In this document: piece after piece, positions 1 through 8,676 of the stretch
Numbering within the stretch: position 1 is the first letter of the stretch
Layout: each line of letters begins with the position of its first letter
Assembly (NCBI RefSeq): GCF_017301735.1
Contig: NZ_CP071090.1
Span: 12,879,001-12,943,000 of the forward strand
Direction: 5' to 3'
Source of the DNA: Pyxidicoccus parkwaysis
GTDB taxonomy: Bacteria > Myxococcota > Myxococcia > Myxococcales > Myxococcaceae
DNA length: 64,000 bases
The notes under the pieces: generated by a model
Told to the model about the DNA's origin: nothing
The model's database searches: none
The model's input: only the letters and a program-made list of their open reading frames with translations
Made by a program: the position numbers and the translations under genes

Positions 1-1064
1 TCAGCACCAGCTACTACGTGGGCTCGACGCTCGTGAGCTACAACGGCACCGCGTGGGAGCTGGACCCGGCGGAGGTCGCGCCGCGCTCGCAGCCGGCGGC
101 GTCCACCGCCAGCGTGGACTCAATCGAGGCCGGCGTCTTCGCGTCCTCGGGCGTGCACCTGCCGACGTTCCAGAGCTACCTGGCTTCCATCAACGCCGCG
201 CTCACCGTGGGCCGCAATGTCACGAAGCGGGACATGCATGACCGGCAGCAGCCGTTCAACCTGCGCGTCTCCTGGTCCGGCACGCAGACCAGCGGCGCCA
301 GCGGCTCGGTCTACGACGTGGCGTGGCTCCAGGTCCTGCAGGGCGATTTGCGCCGCGGCTACCTGCTCGGCAAGACGACGCCCGCCACCGGCCGGCGCGT
401 CGTCGCCACCCCGCTGCATGACACCTGGTCGGAGAACGTGCAGACGCCCGGCGCGCCGACGGGAGCGGTGCGGCTGGGAGACGACGGTTCGTTCGCCGTG
501 ATTGTCCCCGCGGGGAAGGCGCTGACGTGGCAGCTGCTCGACAACACCACCGCGAAGAAGAGCCAGGTGAAGGAGCGCTTCTGGGTGACCTTCCAGAAGG
601 GCGAGGTCCGCACCTGCGCGAGCTGTCACGGCGTCAACACGTCCGACCAGACGGGCTCGGTCGCTGCTCCGGTGCCCGCGCCGACCAACGCGCCGCAGGC
701 GCTGGCGAGCCTGCTCCAGTACTGGAAGGCGAACCACCCGGCCGGCACCGTGCAGCACACGGCGGCGAGCGGGAGCGCCCTGAAGGCGAGTGGCTCGGTG
801 TCGCTGACCGTCAGCCGCACGGGAGGCAGCACGGGGCCGGTGACGGTGGCCTTCTCGACGGCGGACGGCACCGCGCGGGCGGGCGTCGACTACGCCGCGA
901 CGAGCGGCACGCTGAGCTGGGCCAATGGGGATACCGCCTCAAAAACAATCACCGTCCCGCTGTTCAACAGCCCTGGCACGGCGCAGACCTTCTCGGTCAA
1001 CCTGAGCAACCCGCAGTACGGCTCGCTCGGAGCGGTCAGCAGCGCCACCATCACCGAGAACTGA
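1..1064 (+). CDS. HzsA-related haem-c protein with C-terminal Calx-beta domain (5' end outside window)
   Basis: The reading frame is open from base 3, so the true start lies upstream of the window; at least 353 codons are present. About 200 residues in, the motif CASCH is a single c-type haem attachment site, followed by a short Pro/Ala linker. The last 100 residues (TADGTA, AGVDYAATSGTL) form a Calx-beta fold typical of secreted adhesive or calcium-binding proteins. The segment before the haem site resembles the C-terminal part of proteins annotated as hydrazine synthase alpha-subunit (HzsA)-related, which in myxobacteria are extracellular proteins with no proven hydrazine role. The location is inferred to be periplasmic or extracellular because a c-type haem needs export. 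The upstream half is not visible, so signal peptide and full domain order are unknown. Confidence 0.75.
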   Translation, partial: STSYYVGSTLVSYNGTAWELDPAEVAPRSQPAASTASVDSIEAGVFASSGVHLPTFQSYLASINAALTVGRNVTKRDMHDRQQPFNLRVSWSGTQTSGASGSVYDVAWLQVLQGDLRRGYLLGKTTPATGRRVVATPLHDTWSENVQTPGAPTGAVRLGDDGSFAVIVPAGKALTWQLLDNTTAKKSQVKERFWVTFQKGEVRTCASCHGVNTSDQTGSVAAPVPAPTNAPQALASLLQYWKANHPAGTVQHTAASGSALKASGSVSLTVSRTGGSTGPVTVAFSTADGTARAGVDYAATSGTLSWANGDTASKTITVPLFNSPGTAQTFSVNLSNPQYGSLGAVSSATITEN

Positions 1065-1202
1065 CGCGGGGCGTGCCTCGGGGTGGATGACGGAGCTCCG
1101 AGGCCGGCCTCGAGATTCCGAGACACGATAGCCTCACGCTCCGAGGAACTGGCTCCGGCGCCGCGCTTCGAAGAGGAGCTCGCCGCCCCCGGGTGAGGCG
1201 GC

Positions 1203-2633
1203 TCACGACTGCCCGCGAAAGACGGGCAGTCCCTTGCGCAGCCGGTCGAACAGGTCGCTGTTGCAGACCAGGCCGTCCTCCTCCATCACCTCGTCGACGA
1301 ACAGCGCGCGCAGGCGCTTGGGCACCTCGTCCCCACCGTCCCGAAGGGTGTACGTGTTGATGTCGAAGTGCTGCTCGGCGTGGACCTCGCCGCTGACGGC
1401 GTGGTCGTCCTCGATGACGACGCGCGCGTGGATGGCGGTGGCCAACAGCAGGCAGTCGTTGTGGTGGCCGAGGACGACGTCGCGCGCGTGGATGTCTCCC
1501 CGGACGCTGAAGTCGCCGTCCGTATTGAGCGCGTGACAGCGCACGTCCCCCAGGATGTTGACGAGCGAGTCGTTCATCTGGTCCTCGAGGACGCCGTGCA
1601 CGATGAGGCTGCCCGTCACCGCGAAGGCCTTGTGGATGGCGAGGTGGCCCTCCACCTCCAGGTCTCCGTGGTGGAAGAAGGGGCGCTCCAGGGTCAGCGG
1701 TCCCTGGAGGCGCACGTGCCTCGGTGGCACGTCGAGCACGTCCCGCAGCGTCGCCAGGACGGCCAGCGCCTGGTCGGGGTCGCCGGAGCTCTCGAGCACG
1801 GTGGCGAGCTCCTGGGCGGAGTCGACGTCGAGGTTGAAGGAGAGCCAGCTCTTCGGCACCGCGGCGCGCAGGGCAGCGGTGTCGAAGGGAAAGGGCGCGA
1901 ACGGGTCCTCGCTCCAGGAGTAGGGGACGTGAGGCTGGCCTCCCGCGCGCTCGAGCAGGGCGATGAGGGCGTCGTATTCCGGGGTGCGGCTGTGGGGCCT
2001 GCCCTTGTGGTCCACGCGCCCGCGCAGCGCGGCGCGCAGCGGAGTGCGACCGAGCCCGTCGAGCGCATTCACCTCGGCGCCCCGCGCGAGCAGCATCTCG
2101 GCGATGGGCACGGACCCGCTTTGGGCCGCCTGGTGGAGCGGGGTGGCGTCTTTGTCGTCGCGCACGTCGATGGGGGCGCCCGCGTCGAGCAGCTCCTGGT
2201 AGAGGCGCGGACTGCCGATGTCGAACGCGGCGGCGCGGGCGTCCTTCACGTCGGGCGGTACCTTCGCTCCCGCCTCGCGCAGCAGGTGGATGATTTCGAG
2301 CGCACGCTGCTCCTGCGCGGCGTCGTCCCGGTAGGAGGGCAGGGCTCGCAGCAGGGGCGTCTTGGTGTGGTCGTCGCGCGCGTTCGGGTCGGCCCCCGCG
2401 TCGAGCAGGGTGCGCACCACGTCGACGCTGGGGAGCGGGTGGTCCTTCTGGTAGGGCGGGAGCACGGCGAAGTGCAGCGGCGTGGAGCCGTAGTCCCCGC
2501 GTCCGTTCACGTCCGCGCCCCGGGAGAGCAGCTCGCTCACTGCGGCCGCGCTCAGCTCCGCCCGCCAGCGCTGGCGGTCCTGGCAGAGGGAGAGCAGGGC
2601 CTGGGTCGCATCCGGGTTCGTGCTCGTGGACAT
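1203..2633 (-). CDS. Ankyrin-repeat protein with a C-terminal beta-helix-like domain
   Basis: 476 residues from the ATG at 2633; an upstream in-frame ATG at 2702 would overlap the preceding gene and gives a poor N-terminus. Residues about 30-210 hold at least four ankyrin repeats (GSTPLHFAV, DAGADPNARD, ATPLHQAAQ, LARGAEVNA, GRTPLRAAL). After a spacer, residues about 300-440 show short alternating polar/hydrophobic strands with regular G/H/V spacing (GDLEVEGHLAI, GSLIVHGVL, GDFSVRGDIHA), which looks like a stacked beta-helix similar in style to bactofilin-like or acyltransferase hexapeptide folds. Ankyrins mediate protein binding, so a cytoplasmic scaffold role is likely. No catalytic motif or signal peptide is seen. 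It lies 65 bp downstream of the serine hydrolase and may be co-transcribed with it. Confidence 0.8.
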   Translation of the reverse strand: MSTSTNPDATQALLSLCQDRQRWRAELSAAAVSELLSRGADVNGRGDYGSTPLHFAVLPPYQKDHPLPSVDVVRTLLDAGADPNARDDHTKTPLLRALPSYRDDAAQEQRALEIIHLLREAGAKVPPDVKDARAAAFDIGSPRLYQELLDAGAPIDVRDDKDATPLHQAAQSGSVPIAEMLLARGAEVNALDGLGRTPLRAALRGRVDHKGRPHSRTPEYDALIALLERAGGQPHVPYSWSEDPFAPFPFDTAALRAAVPKSWLSFNLDVDSAQELATVLESSGDPDQALAVLATLRDVLDVPPRHVRLQGPLTLERPFFHHGDLEVEGHLAIHKAFAVTGSLIVHGVLEDQMNDSLVNILGDVRCHALNTDGDFSVRGDIHARDVVLGHHNDCLLLATAIHARVVIEDDHAVSGEVHAEQHFDINTYTLRDGGDEVPKRLRALFVDEVMEEDGLVCNSDLFDRLRKGLPVFRGQS

Positions 2634-2698
2634 GGCCGGACATCTGAGCGCCTGACGCCGGGGAGAGGCAACTCCCTCGGGAGGCATGGGAGTTGGGG

Positions 2699-4399
2699 TC
2701 ACCGAGGTCCGGCTTCGGAGCGCGGCGCCTCCGCTACCGCGAGCCTCTCCGCACGCAGACGTCGCATGCGACGATGGCTGATGGTCAACCCATCGACTCC
2801 ACCGGATGCCGCCCGCGTGAACGTCACCGTGCCGAGCGAGCAGACGAAGCGGTCTCCGCCGACAGCGTCCAGCATGACTTCGTCCCGTCGTGGCCAGCGA
2901 ATCGCCAGCCTGCCGTCCGCGACGCGCACCGTGTAGGTCATGTCGACCTCGTCGCTGCGGTACTTCCCGGTGAGCGCCGCCAGTGCCGAGTCCGTGGGCA
3001 TGGGTTCAGTCACGCGGATGAAGTCCCTCGTCGTCGGCCAGGCGTCCTTGATGCTCAACTCGCGGGGGGCATTGGCCGCCGGCTTCGAGAAGCGCCACAC
3101 GTGCATCGACTCGCCCGGGCGGAACGCGCCATTGCCGATGGGCACGAAGGCCGTGGGCACGCCGACCTGGCGCAGCGCTCCGTCCTTGAACTCCAGCTGC
3201 ACCACCGCATCCGTCAACGGACTCCAGTAGGTGCCGACCAGCTCCGACAGCTCCGCTTCCGGCACCTTCACGGCGGGCGGCATCACGTTCTTCAGGAACT
3301 CGCCCAGATACACCTCGGCCACCTTCCGCGTGAGGCCCGAGGGATCGATCGTGCCGTTGTTGCACAACGCGACGATGGCCAGCCGCTGGTCCGGGAAGAG
3401 GATGGCGTCCGTGCGGTAGCCGCCGTCCATGCCGTCGTGACTCACCATGCGCAGACCGCGATGCGCCTCCAGATGCAGGCCGCCGCCGTAGAGGGTGGCG
3501 GTGCCGTCGTTCAACCTGCCGGAGGTCTGCATCAACGCAATCAGCTCCGGCCCGCCGACGCGCCCGTCGAGCAGGTTCTGCTCCCACTTGAGCAGGTCGA
3601 CAATCGTGGTGAACAGGTTGGTCGAGCCGTAATGGTCGATGTTGGGGACGCTGATCCGCCAGCCGCCGCCATCGCGGGGAGTGTAGGCCGATGCTCGCCG
3701 GGGCACGAGCTCGGTGTGGTCGTCGTGGAAATGGGTATCGGCCATGCCGAGTGGCTTGAAGATTCGCTCGTCGGCGAAGGCTCGCAGCGACTTGCCGGAC
3801 ACGCGCCGCACGATGACGCCCAGCAGCGTGTACGCGGCATTGCCGTACACAATCTCCGAGCCCGGGGCGAAGTTCAGACTGCGTTGCCGGGTCAACGCCC
3901 AGAGGATGTCCGCTTCGGTGTACAGGTCGTCGCCGCGCCAGCCGGCCAGGTTCAGCAATTGGCCTTGTTCGCGCAGGCCGTTGGTGTGGTGCATCAGGTG
4001 GGCGAGGGTGATTGTCTTTCCGAAGTCGGGCATCTCCGGCAGGTACTTGCGCATGTCGTCGCCCAGCGACAGCTTGCCCTCCTGCGCCAGCAGCCCGATT
4101 GCAAACGCGGTGAACTGCTTGGTGATGGAGCCCGTGTGGAAGACGGACTGCGGCGTGATGGGGACGTCGTACTCCAGGTTCGACATGCCGTAGCCGCGCG
4201 CGTAGTCCAGCGCACCGTCGCGGGAAATCCCTACGGCGCAGCCGGGCGTGCCCTTACCGCTCCATGGCGCGAAGAGGGCGTCCACCTGTTTATGGCGTTG
4301 GGTGGGCAGCGGGCCCTGGTGCCGCTCGGCGCCTTCACTCGCGGCGGCGAACGTCAGACCGAGGAGCAGGAACGACGACACGAGTGACTTGCGTGGCAT
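2699..4399 (-). CDS. Secreted serine hydrolase of the beta-lactamase/class C PBP family
   Basis: 566 residues with an N-terminal signal peptide (basic MPRKS, then a hydrophobic stretch to about residue 20). The catalytic SxxK motif is SITK at residues 91-94, the second element YxN is YGN at 185-187, and HDG in the region after 280 fits the third (HxG/KTG-like) motif. This makes it an active-looking member of the class C beta-lactamase-like family, which includes DD-peptidases, esterases and true beta-lactamases; the substrate cannot be told from sequence. The C-terminal 200 residues form an extra beta-rich domain, as in many family members of unknown function. A 12-bp palindrome and a 14-bp direct repeat lie upstream and may control it. 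Confidence 0.85.
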   Translation of the reverse strand: MPRKSLVSSFLLLGLTFAAASEGAERHQGPLPTQRHKQVDALFAPWSGKGTPGCAVGISRDGALDYARGYGMSNLEYDVPITPQSVFHTGSITKQFTAFAIGLLAQEGKLSLGDDMRKYLPEMPDFGKTITLAHLMHHTNGLREQGQLLNLAGWRGDDLYTEADILWALTRQRSLNFAPGSEIVYGNAAYTLLGVIVRRVSGKSLRAFADERIFKPLGMADTHFHDDHTELVPRRASAYTPRDGGGWRISVPNIDHYGSTNLFTTIVDLLKWEQNLLDGRVGGPELIALMQTSGRLNDGTATLYGGGLHLEAHRGLRMVSHDGMDGGYRTDAILFPDQRLAIVALCNNGTIDPSGLTRKVAEVYLGEFLKNVMPPAVKVPEAELSELVGTYWSPLTDAVVQLEFKDGALRQVGVPTAFVPIGNGAFRPGESMHVWRFSKPAANAPRELSIKDAWPTTRDFIRVTEPMPTDSALAALTGKYRSDEVDMTYTVRVADGRLAIRWPRRDEVMLDAVGGDRFVCSLGTVTFTRAASGGVDGLTISHRRMRRLRAERLAVAEAPRSEAGPR

Positions 4400-4447
4400 G
4401 GCGTGTCTCTATGGCAACGGGGTTGCAAGAGACAGTGCCAGCGCGAG

Positions 4448-4459
4448 CCCCACGTGGGG
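4448..4459. promoter_or_regulatory. 12-bp perfect palindrome upstream of the serine hydrolase
   Basis: CCCCACGTGGGG reads identically on both strands and sits about 50 bp upstream of the hydrolase start at 4399. Position and symmetry suit an operator for a dimeric regulator. No regulator gene is adjacent, so this is inference. Confidence 0.35.
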
Positions 4460-4485
4460 GAATGTTCAGCCGGCGGTGACGGGCA

Positions 4486-4520
4486 TGCGGCGAACGGGCA
4501 CCCCTGTGCGGCGAACGGGC
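4486..4520. repeat. Two 14-bp direct repeats spaced by 21 bp
   Basis: TGCGGCGAACGGGC occurs at 4486-4499 and again at 4507-4520. The 21-bp spacing is two helical turns, so both copies face the same side of the helix, as expected of a tandem protein-binding site. They lie in the leader between the serine hydrolase and the next gene upstream. Confidence 0.4.
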
Positions 4521-4586
4521 CGCTCCCGGAGCGCTCGGTCCCGCCGCGCTTCGGGGCACGAAGGCTCACGAGCGGACCGAGGCTCC

Positions 4587-4631
4587 GGTGAGCAGGTGAA
4601 CCCGACGCCCGGCGCCGGCGACCTGCTCACC
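4587..4631 (-). terminator. Factor-independent-type hairpin after the 4642-5133 lipoprotein gene
   Basis: GGTGAGCAGGT (4587-4597) pairs perfectly with ACCTGCTCACC (4621-4631), an 11-bp stem starting 10 bp past the stop codon; the loop itself contains a GC-rich inverted repeat. There is no clear U-tract, which is common in high-GC genomes. Confidence 0.6.
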
Positions 4632-4641
4632 CGAGGGCCGC

Positions 4642-5133
4642 CTAGAACTGCCAGGTCGGCGTGATGCCGCTCGCGTACTGGCCCTGGTTCTTGAAGTAGA
4701 TGTCCACGAAGCAGGAGTCCGAGTAGCCGCCCGGGGCGTAGGGGCCGCTGCACTCCACGCTCTGGCTCGTCCGGTCGAGCCCGCCCGCCGTCGGCGAGCC
4801 GCAGACAATCTGCGCGGCGAGCTGGTTGTTGTAGAGCGTGTTGTGCATGTTGATGGCGGTCTTCTGCTTACAGGTCGTCACGCAGTACGAGTACATCTTC
4901 GTCCCGTCGAGCGACCGGCCAATCTGCTGGGTGACGGTGCAGTCCGCCCCGGTCAACCCCGAGCGGGTGTACGTCTGCGTACCCACGGTGGGCGTAGGCG
5001 GCGTCGCGTAGGACGTGCTGCCGCCTCCCTGCTCGACGGCACCCGTGGGGCCGTTGTCCCGGCCGTCCAGCTCCGCACCACCACAGCCCCAAACCATACA
5101 TACAGTCACTGCCGTCAGCATGACCCGGTTCAT
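4642..5133 (-). CDS. Small secreted lipoprotein of unknown function
   Basis: 163 residues. I chose the ATG at 5133 because it begins a standard lipoprotein signal (MNRVMLTAV, lipobox VWGC at residues 14-17); an earlier in-frame GTG would put charged residues ahead of it. After the lipidated Cys there is a Gly/Ser/Thr-rich linker and then a compact domain with five or six cysteines (GADCTVT, YCVTTCKQK, IVCGS, ECSGPY, DSCFVDI) that could form disulphides in the periplasm. I do not recognise a family. It is transcribed away from the gene at 5394, and the 260 bp between them should contain both promoters. A clear hairpin terminator follows. Confidence 0.7.
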   Translation of the reverse strand: MNRVMLTAVTVCMVWGCGGAELDGRDNGPTGAVEQGGGSTSYATPPTPTVGTQTYTRSGLTGADCTVTQQIGRSLDGTKMYSYCVTTCKQKTAINMHNTLYNNQLAAQIVCGSPTAGGLDRTSQSVECSGPYAPGGYSDSCFVDIYFKNQGQYASGITPTWQF

Positions 5134-5393
5134 TTCAGACTCCAATCTGGATTCAACGGATTCATATACCAACCGGAATCCTTTGGAAGATACGAGCGGT
5201 CGCGTTCGCGCCCCGGCGCACGCACCTGGAGTAGCGGGGCCCTTCCGGGGCCTTCAGCCGTGACTCCAGCGTCACGCCGGAGGAGCAGCCGCTCCCCTGC
5301 ATCTGCAATTTGATGGCATCATCTCCGGCGCCTGTGGGTGACATCTCGGGGGGCGGGGTGGGGCAGGCAGCAGGCTCTCTCCAGGGAGGAACC

Positions 5394-6521
5394 ATGAGGC
5401 TGAACGATGTGCTGGTGTGTCTGGCAGCAGCGTGTTTGTCGGTGTCCGCCGCGGAGGCGGCGCCACCCAGCGTCTCCATGCTGCCGCCGTCTGGCGGAGG
5501 AACAGCGCCCCCAGGCCTGTCCCCTGGAGGCGAGGAGGTCCTGAACGCCTTTGAGCCCTGTGACCCTCAGAATGAGCTCTGGTCACCCATCCTGCCCTAC
5601 GTGGGACAAAAGGTAGCGAACTACGAGCCCCCCGGCGATGGCGCGGTCGTGAAGGTACGGGAGGTCTTCGACTCGCTGGAGGCCGAGGACCTGCCACGAC
5701 TTCAAGCCGCCCTCGGGGCCCTGAACATGAGGGGCTGCCGCCTCGGCAGCGCGGAGGACTCCATGGTCTTCTTCTGGGCGCCCGTCAGCGCCAGGAAGGT
5801 CGCCTTCATCTGGCGTGTGGGGCAGATGCAGATTCCCAGCCAGCCCGAGACTCACGGCAACCCGGTGGCTCCGCTGATTCTTTCATCCCCTCATGAAGGA
5901 ACCGACGGAGTCTTCCGCACCGCCACGACGGTGATGGCCACCACCCGCGCGCGAATCCTGCTCATGAACGTGGTCCACAAAGGCTCCAGCAGCGAGACGG
6001 CCACGTGCCAGAACAGTCCCATCTCGGATGGCGCGCATTCTGTCTCAACGCTGTTTCATCGAGCCCATGTCAACCTCGCGAGCATGTATCCCTACGCGTT
6101 CTTCGTTCAACTGCACGGCATGGTAGGGGCCCCGAACTTCCACCTGCTGCTGGTCAACAGCTTCAACTCCCGCTTCACCACGAAATACAAGTCCGGACCG
6201 CAGTTGGTCGGTGAAGCCCTGCCGGAGTTCTTCGATACCGAGCAACGCGGTGAGTTCGCGCTGTGTAGCGACTTCGACGGTGGGTACAACTACCAACGCC
6301 CCACGGGCTGTCACAACACCAACGTGAACGCGCATCAACTCAACCGTGGCAATCAATGCGCGGTCGGAGAGGAAGACACTGGACGCTTCCTGCACGCCGA
6401 ACTGGACCCTTCCTTCCGAGACAATGCCAACTGGCGAAACCGCTCTCAGTTGTTCGGCAACGCCTTGAACCGAGCCATGGAGCAATGGCTGGTCGCTCCC
6501 AAGTCCTACCCTGTGGAATAG
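5394..6521 (+). CDS. Secreted protein of unknown function
   Basis: 375 residues starting at the ATG at 5394, which has a strong ribosome binding site (AGGGAGGA seven bases upstream) and opens a clear signal peptide (hydrophobic residues 6-22, cleavage after an AEA-like site). The mature protein is not Ala/Gly-biased and contains several His/Asp/Asn clusters (SPHEGTDGV, FHRAHVN, LHGM, TGCHNTNVNAHQLNRG, FLHAELDPSFRDN). Such clusters suggest a metal- or substrate-binding hydrolase; the spacing H..E...H..HAELD reminds one of N-acetylmuramoyl-amidase-like or N-formylglutamate-amidohydrolase-like enzymes, but I cannot assign it. A perfect 11-bp hairpin follows the stop codon. Confidence 0.75.
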   Translation: MRLNDVLVCLAAACLSVSAAEAAPPSVSMLPPSGGGTAPPGLSPGGEEVLNAFEPCDPQNELWSPILPYVGQKVANYEPPGDGAVVKVREVFDSLEAEDLPRLQAALGALNMRGCRLGSAEDSMVFFWAPVSARKVAFIWRVGQMQIPSQPETHGNPVAPLILSSPHEGTDGVFRTATTVMATTRARILLMNVVHKGSSSETATCQNSPISDGAHSVSTLFHRAHVNLASMYPYAFFVQLHGMVGAPNFHLLLVNSFNSRFTTKYKSGPQLVGEALPEFFDTEQRGEFALCSDFDGGYNYQRPTGCHNTNVNAHQLNRGNQCAVGEEDTGRFLHAELDPSFRDNANWRNRSQLFGNALNRAMEQWLVAPKSYPVE

Positions 6522-6536
6522 CCGCTCCGCGCGAGG

Positions 6537-6566
6537 CCCGGGGGCGCGCTGGGAAGCGCCCCCGGG
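6537..6566 (+). terminator. Terminator hairpin after the 5394-6521 gene
   Basis: CCCGGGGGCGC (6537-6547) pairs perfectly with GCGCCCCCGGG (6556-6566), with an 8-base loop, 15 bp past the stop codon. No U-tract. Confidence 0.7.
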
Positions 6567-6749
6567 GAGAAACGATGCAGGGAAGGTGTCTGAGAGGCGC
6601 CCATTGCCTCCCGCCCCACGTGACGCCCGAGGACAGGCCCACCAGGCCCCCGGTCAGCAGGGCCCTCGCCCCCAGCCCAGCGCACCGAGGGGCCTCCTCT
6701 CCTGCTCGGCGCTGATGCGCGCCGCTCGCGAGGAGCGCTCCGGCGCCGC

Positions 6750-6842
6750 GGCGGGGGCTCCCACGTCGGAGGCGGGGGCGCAGAGGACGCGAAGGTGGAG
6801 CTCATCGACTCCGAGTACGAGCAGTTCTGCGCCAACGCGTGA
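6750..6842 (+). pseudogene. Possible 3' remnant of a lost gene
   Basis: Between the terminator at 6566 and the protease gene at 6955 one frame ends with a Gly-rich linker followed by a charged tail (AEDAKVELIDSEYEQFCANA) and a TGA at 6840-6842. The tail has the composition of a real C-terminus, unlike the shadow frames around it, but no start codon or ribosome binding site leads into it. The rest of 6567-6954 shows nothing I can support. Confidence 0.25.
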
Positions 6843-6954
6843 CGAGGGGCCGTCCCCGGGCATCCTTCAGGGGTGACCGCCTCTCTCGTGTCGTGGGGCG
6901 AGAACCCCACCGCCTATCGTCGCGGCACCATCCCGCTTATCGTCGGAACCTTCG

Positions 6955-7815
6955 ATGATCGGCATCTTCAAGAACAGCGCCGGCCGGCTCCGCAATGGCT
7001 GGTGGCTCCTCATCTTCTACTTCACTCTCGGTGTCCTGGTCGTACCGGCGACCGTCTACGCCTCCTCATCAGGACGCTCCGTCAGCCTGGCGTTCCAGGC
7101 GTTGTTGGTAGTGATTGCCACGTCTGTTTGTCTGGCCTTCAGGCGCGAGCGTATTGCCTCCGTGCTCGGGACCGCGGCCAGTTGGAAGAAGCATGTTCCG
7201 CTGGGGCTCGCATCCGGCGCGTTGATCTGGGCATCGGCGGCGGGAACGGTCTGGCTCATCGGAGCCGTCGAGTGGGAGTGGGGCGGGGGCAATGCTCGAG
7301 CCGTTATCGACGGCCTTCTCGACTGTGTCGCGGTGGCCGTGGTCGAAGAGTTGATGTTTCGCGGCTTTCCTTTCCAGCGCCTCGTCGACGGCGTGGGGGC
7401 ATGGGCCGCTCAGGTCCTGATGGGGCTCTACTTCGTGCTCACGCACTCGGCTGGAATCAGCGCCGCCGGGAATCTGAAGGTGCTGGCCATGGCGAACATC
7501 TTCGCCGCCAGTCTTCTCTTCGGAACCGCATACCTGCGGACACGCTCACTCGCCCTGCCCATCTCGCTGCATTTCGCGCTCAACTTCGTGCAGGGCCCGC
7601 TTCTTGGCTTCGGTGTGAGCGGAAACGAAACCCAGGGCGTGTGGATGCCCGTCCTGGCGAAGGGCTTCGAGTGGTGGACGGGCGGCGCATTTGGCTTGGA
7701 GGCCAGCATTCCGGGGACGGCCGCCATCATCCTGGCACTTGCCACGGCGCTGCTGTGGCGCCGACGGACGGTAGCGGCCGGACCGGAGGCCACGCGGGTC
7801 TCCAGCCCTTCCTGA
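6955..7815 (+). CDS. CPBP-family intramembrane metalloprotease (CAAX/Abi type)
   Basis: 286 residues with about seven to eight hydrophobic membrane segments. The three family motifs are present: EELMFR (residues 131-136, EExxxR), FVLTH (160-164, FxxxH) and HFALN (206-210, HxxxN). Together these form the metal-binding intramembrane active site of CPBP proteases, the family that includes Rce1-type CAAX endopeptidases and bacteriocin-immunity (Abi) proteins. Substrate is unknown. It stands alone, after a 390-bp largely empty stretch, and its ATG at 6955 is the only sensible start. Location: inner membrane. Confidence 0.88.
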   Translation: MIGIFKNSAGRLRNGWWLLIFYFTLGVLVVPATVYASSSGRSVSLAFQALLVVIATSVCLAFRRERIASVLGTAASWKKHVPLGLASGALIWASAAGTVWLIGAVEWEWGGGNARAVIDGLLDCVAVAVVEELMFRGFPFQRLVDGVGAWAAQVLMGLYFVLTHSAGISAAGNLKVLAMANIFAASLLFGTAYLRTRSLALPISLHFALNFVQGPLLGFGVSGNETQGVWMPVLAKGFEWWTGGAFGLEASIPGTAAIILALATALLWRRRTVAAGPEATRVSSPS

Positions 7816-8039
7816 GTCGATGGCTTGATGAGGCGGAGCGCACGAATGAACGGCTCCGGGATATCGCGGTGGCGTCGGCGGAGTGGAACTTCACGCCCGC
7901 GAGCGTGACGACAGGGCGCGAGCTGCTGCGGCGCATGCCCTACAACCGCGCGGCGGTCGACTGGTCAGACCGGAACGTCGATGAGACCTACGTCCACACC
8001 TGGTGGCCGCGCTCCCTGACCACGTTCATCATCAGCTGA
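7816..8039 (+). pseudogene. Possible fragment of a decayed gene
   Basis: A frame running from the end of the protease gene to a TGA at 8037-8039 encodes about 70 residues with plausible protein composition (SRWLDEAERTNERLRDIAV, ELLRRMPYNRAAVDWSDR) and coding-like third-position GC, but it has no start codon of its own with a ribosome binding site. It may be the C-terminal remnant of a deleted gene. I do not recognise the family. Confidence 0.25.
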
Positions 8040-8088
8040 CGCGAGCGACAGCCACGCATCAGGCTGTACGTGCGGCAGACCCTCGCTC

Positions 8089-8454
8089 TCAGCGAGCGCG
8101 TGCCGTGCAGGAGGTCTTGATGTAGTCCACATCATCGTAATAGGCGCAGGTGAAGGAGACATCGAGCCTGGCGGTCGCGGTGCAGTCCTGGCGCCCCGTC
8201 TGCGCGGTGAGGTCTGTTTCCAGATTCACGCAGTCGCAGCTCTTGCAGCTCTCCTTCTTGGTCAGACACAGATGGCGCGTCACATCGGTGACGATGGTCG
8301 CGCAGTATTGAGTGGCGCGTTTGCAGCTGGTGTCTCCACACTCAATGCTCTCTGGGAACGACTGGGTGTCCTCGTCTCCGTTGTCTTCCTTCGAGTCACC
8401 ACAGCCCACCACCAGCATGGAGAGAAGCACCAGGTACCGCGCCGTCGCCTTCAT
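8089..8454 (-). CDS. Small cysteine-rich lipoprotein
   Basis: 121 residues from the ATG at 8454, which has GGGAGGA as ribosome binding site. The N-terminus is a lipoprotein signal with lipobox VVGC at residues 15-18. The mature part carries about ten cysteines in pairs (ECGDTSCKRATQYC, HLCLTKKESCKSCDC, QDCTATA, FTCAYY, KTSC), so it is probably a disulphide-stabilised periplasmic or surface protein. No family recognised. It is divergent from the first histidine kinase, with about 220 bp between the two starts. Confidence 0.75.
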   Translation of the reverse strand: MKATARYLVLLSMLVVGCGDSKEDNGDEDTQSFPESIECGDTSCKRATQYCATIVTDVTRHLCLTKKESCKSCDCVNLETDLTAQTGRQDCTATARLDVSFTCAYYDDVDYIKTSCTARAR

Positions 8455-8676
8455 GTCGTCCTCCCGAGGAGTCATGGGGGGCATGAGCGCCCCCTCCTGA
8501 CGGGAAGAGACAGGCCGGACGACACCGTTGCATGAAATCGACTGCGAACCTCCCGGCTGGCTCGCCTGCCCGCTCCCACAGTGAAACCTCCGGGGTTGAG
8601 CGGTGAACACCTCTCGAGTCCGCCCCTCACACGCGACATGGAATGCCGCGCGAGAGCAGGTAGTACACGCTCGCGC

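Noticed and set aside
2693-4387. 564-codon open frame antisense to the serine hydrolase
   Set aside because: The minus strand shows signal peptide, SxxK and YxN motifs; the plus frame is a shadow.
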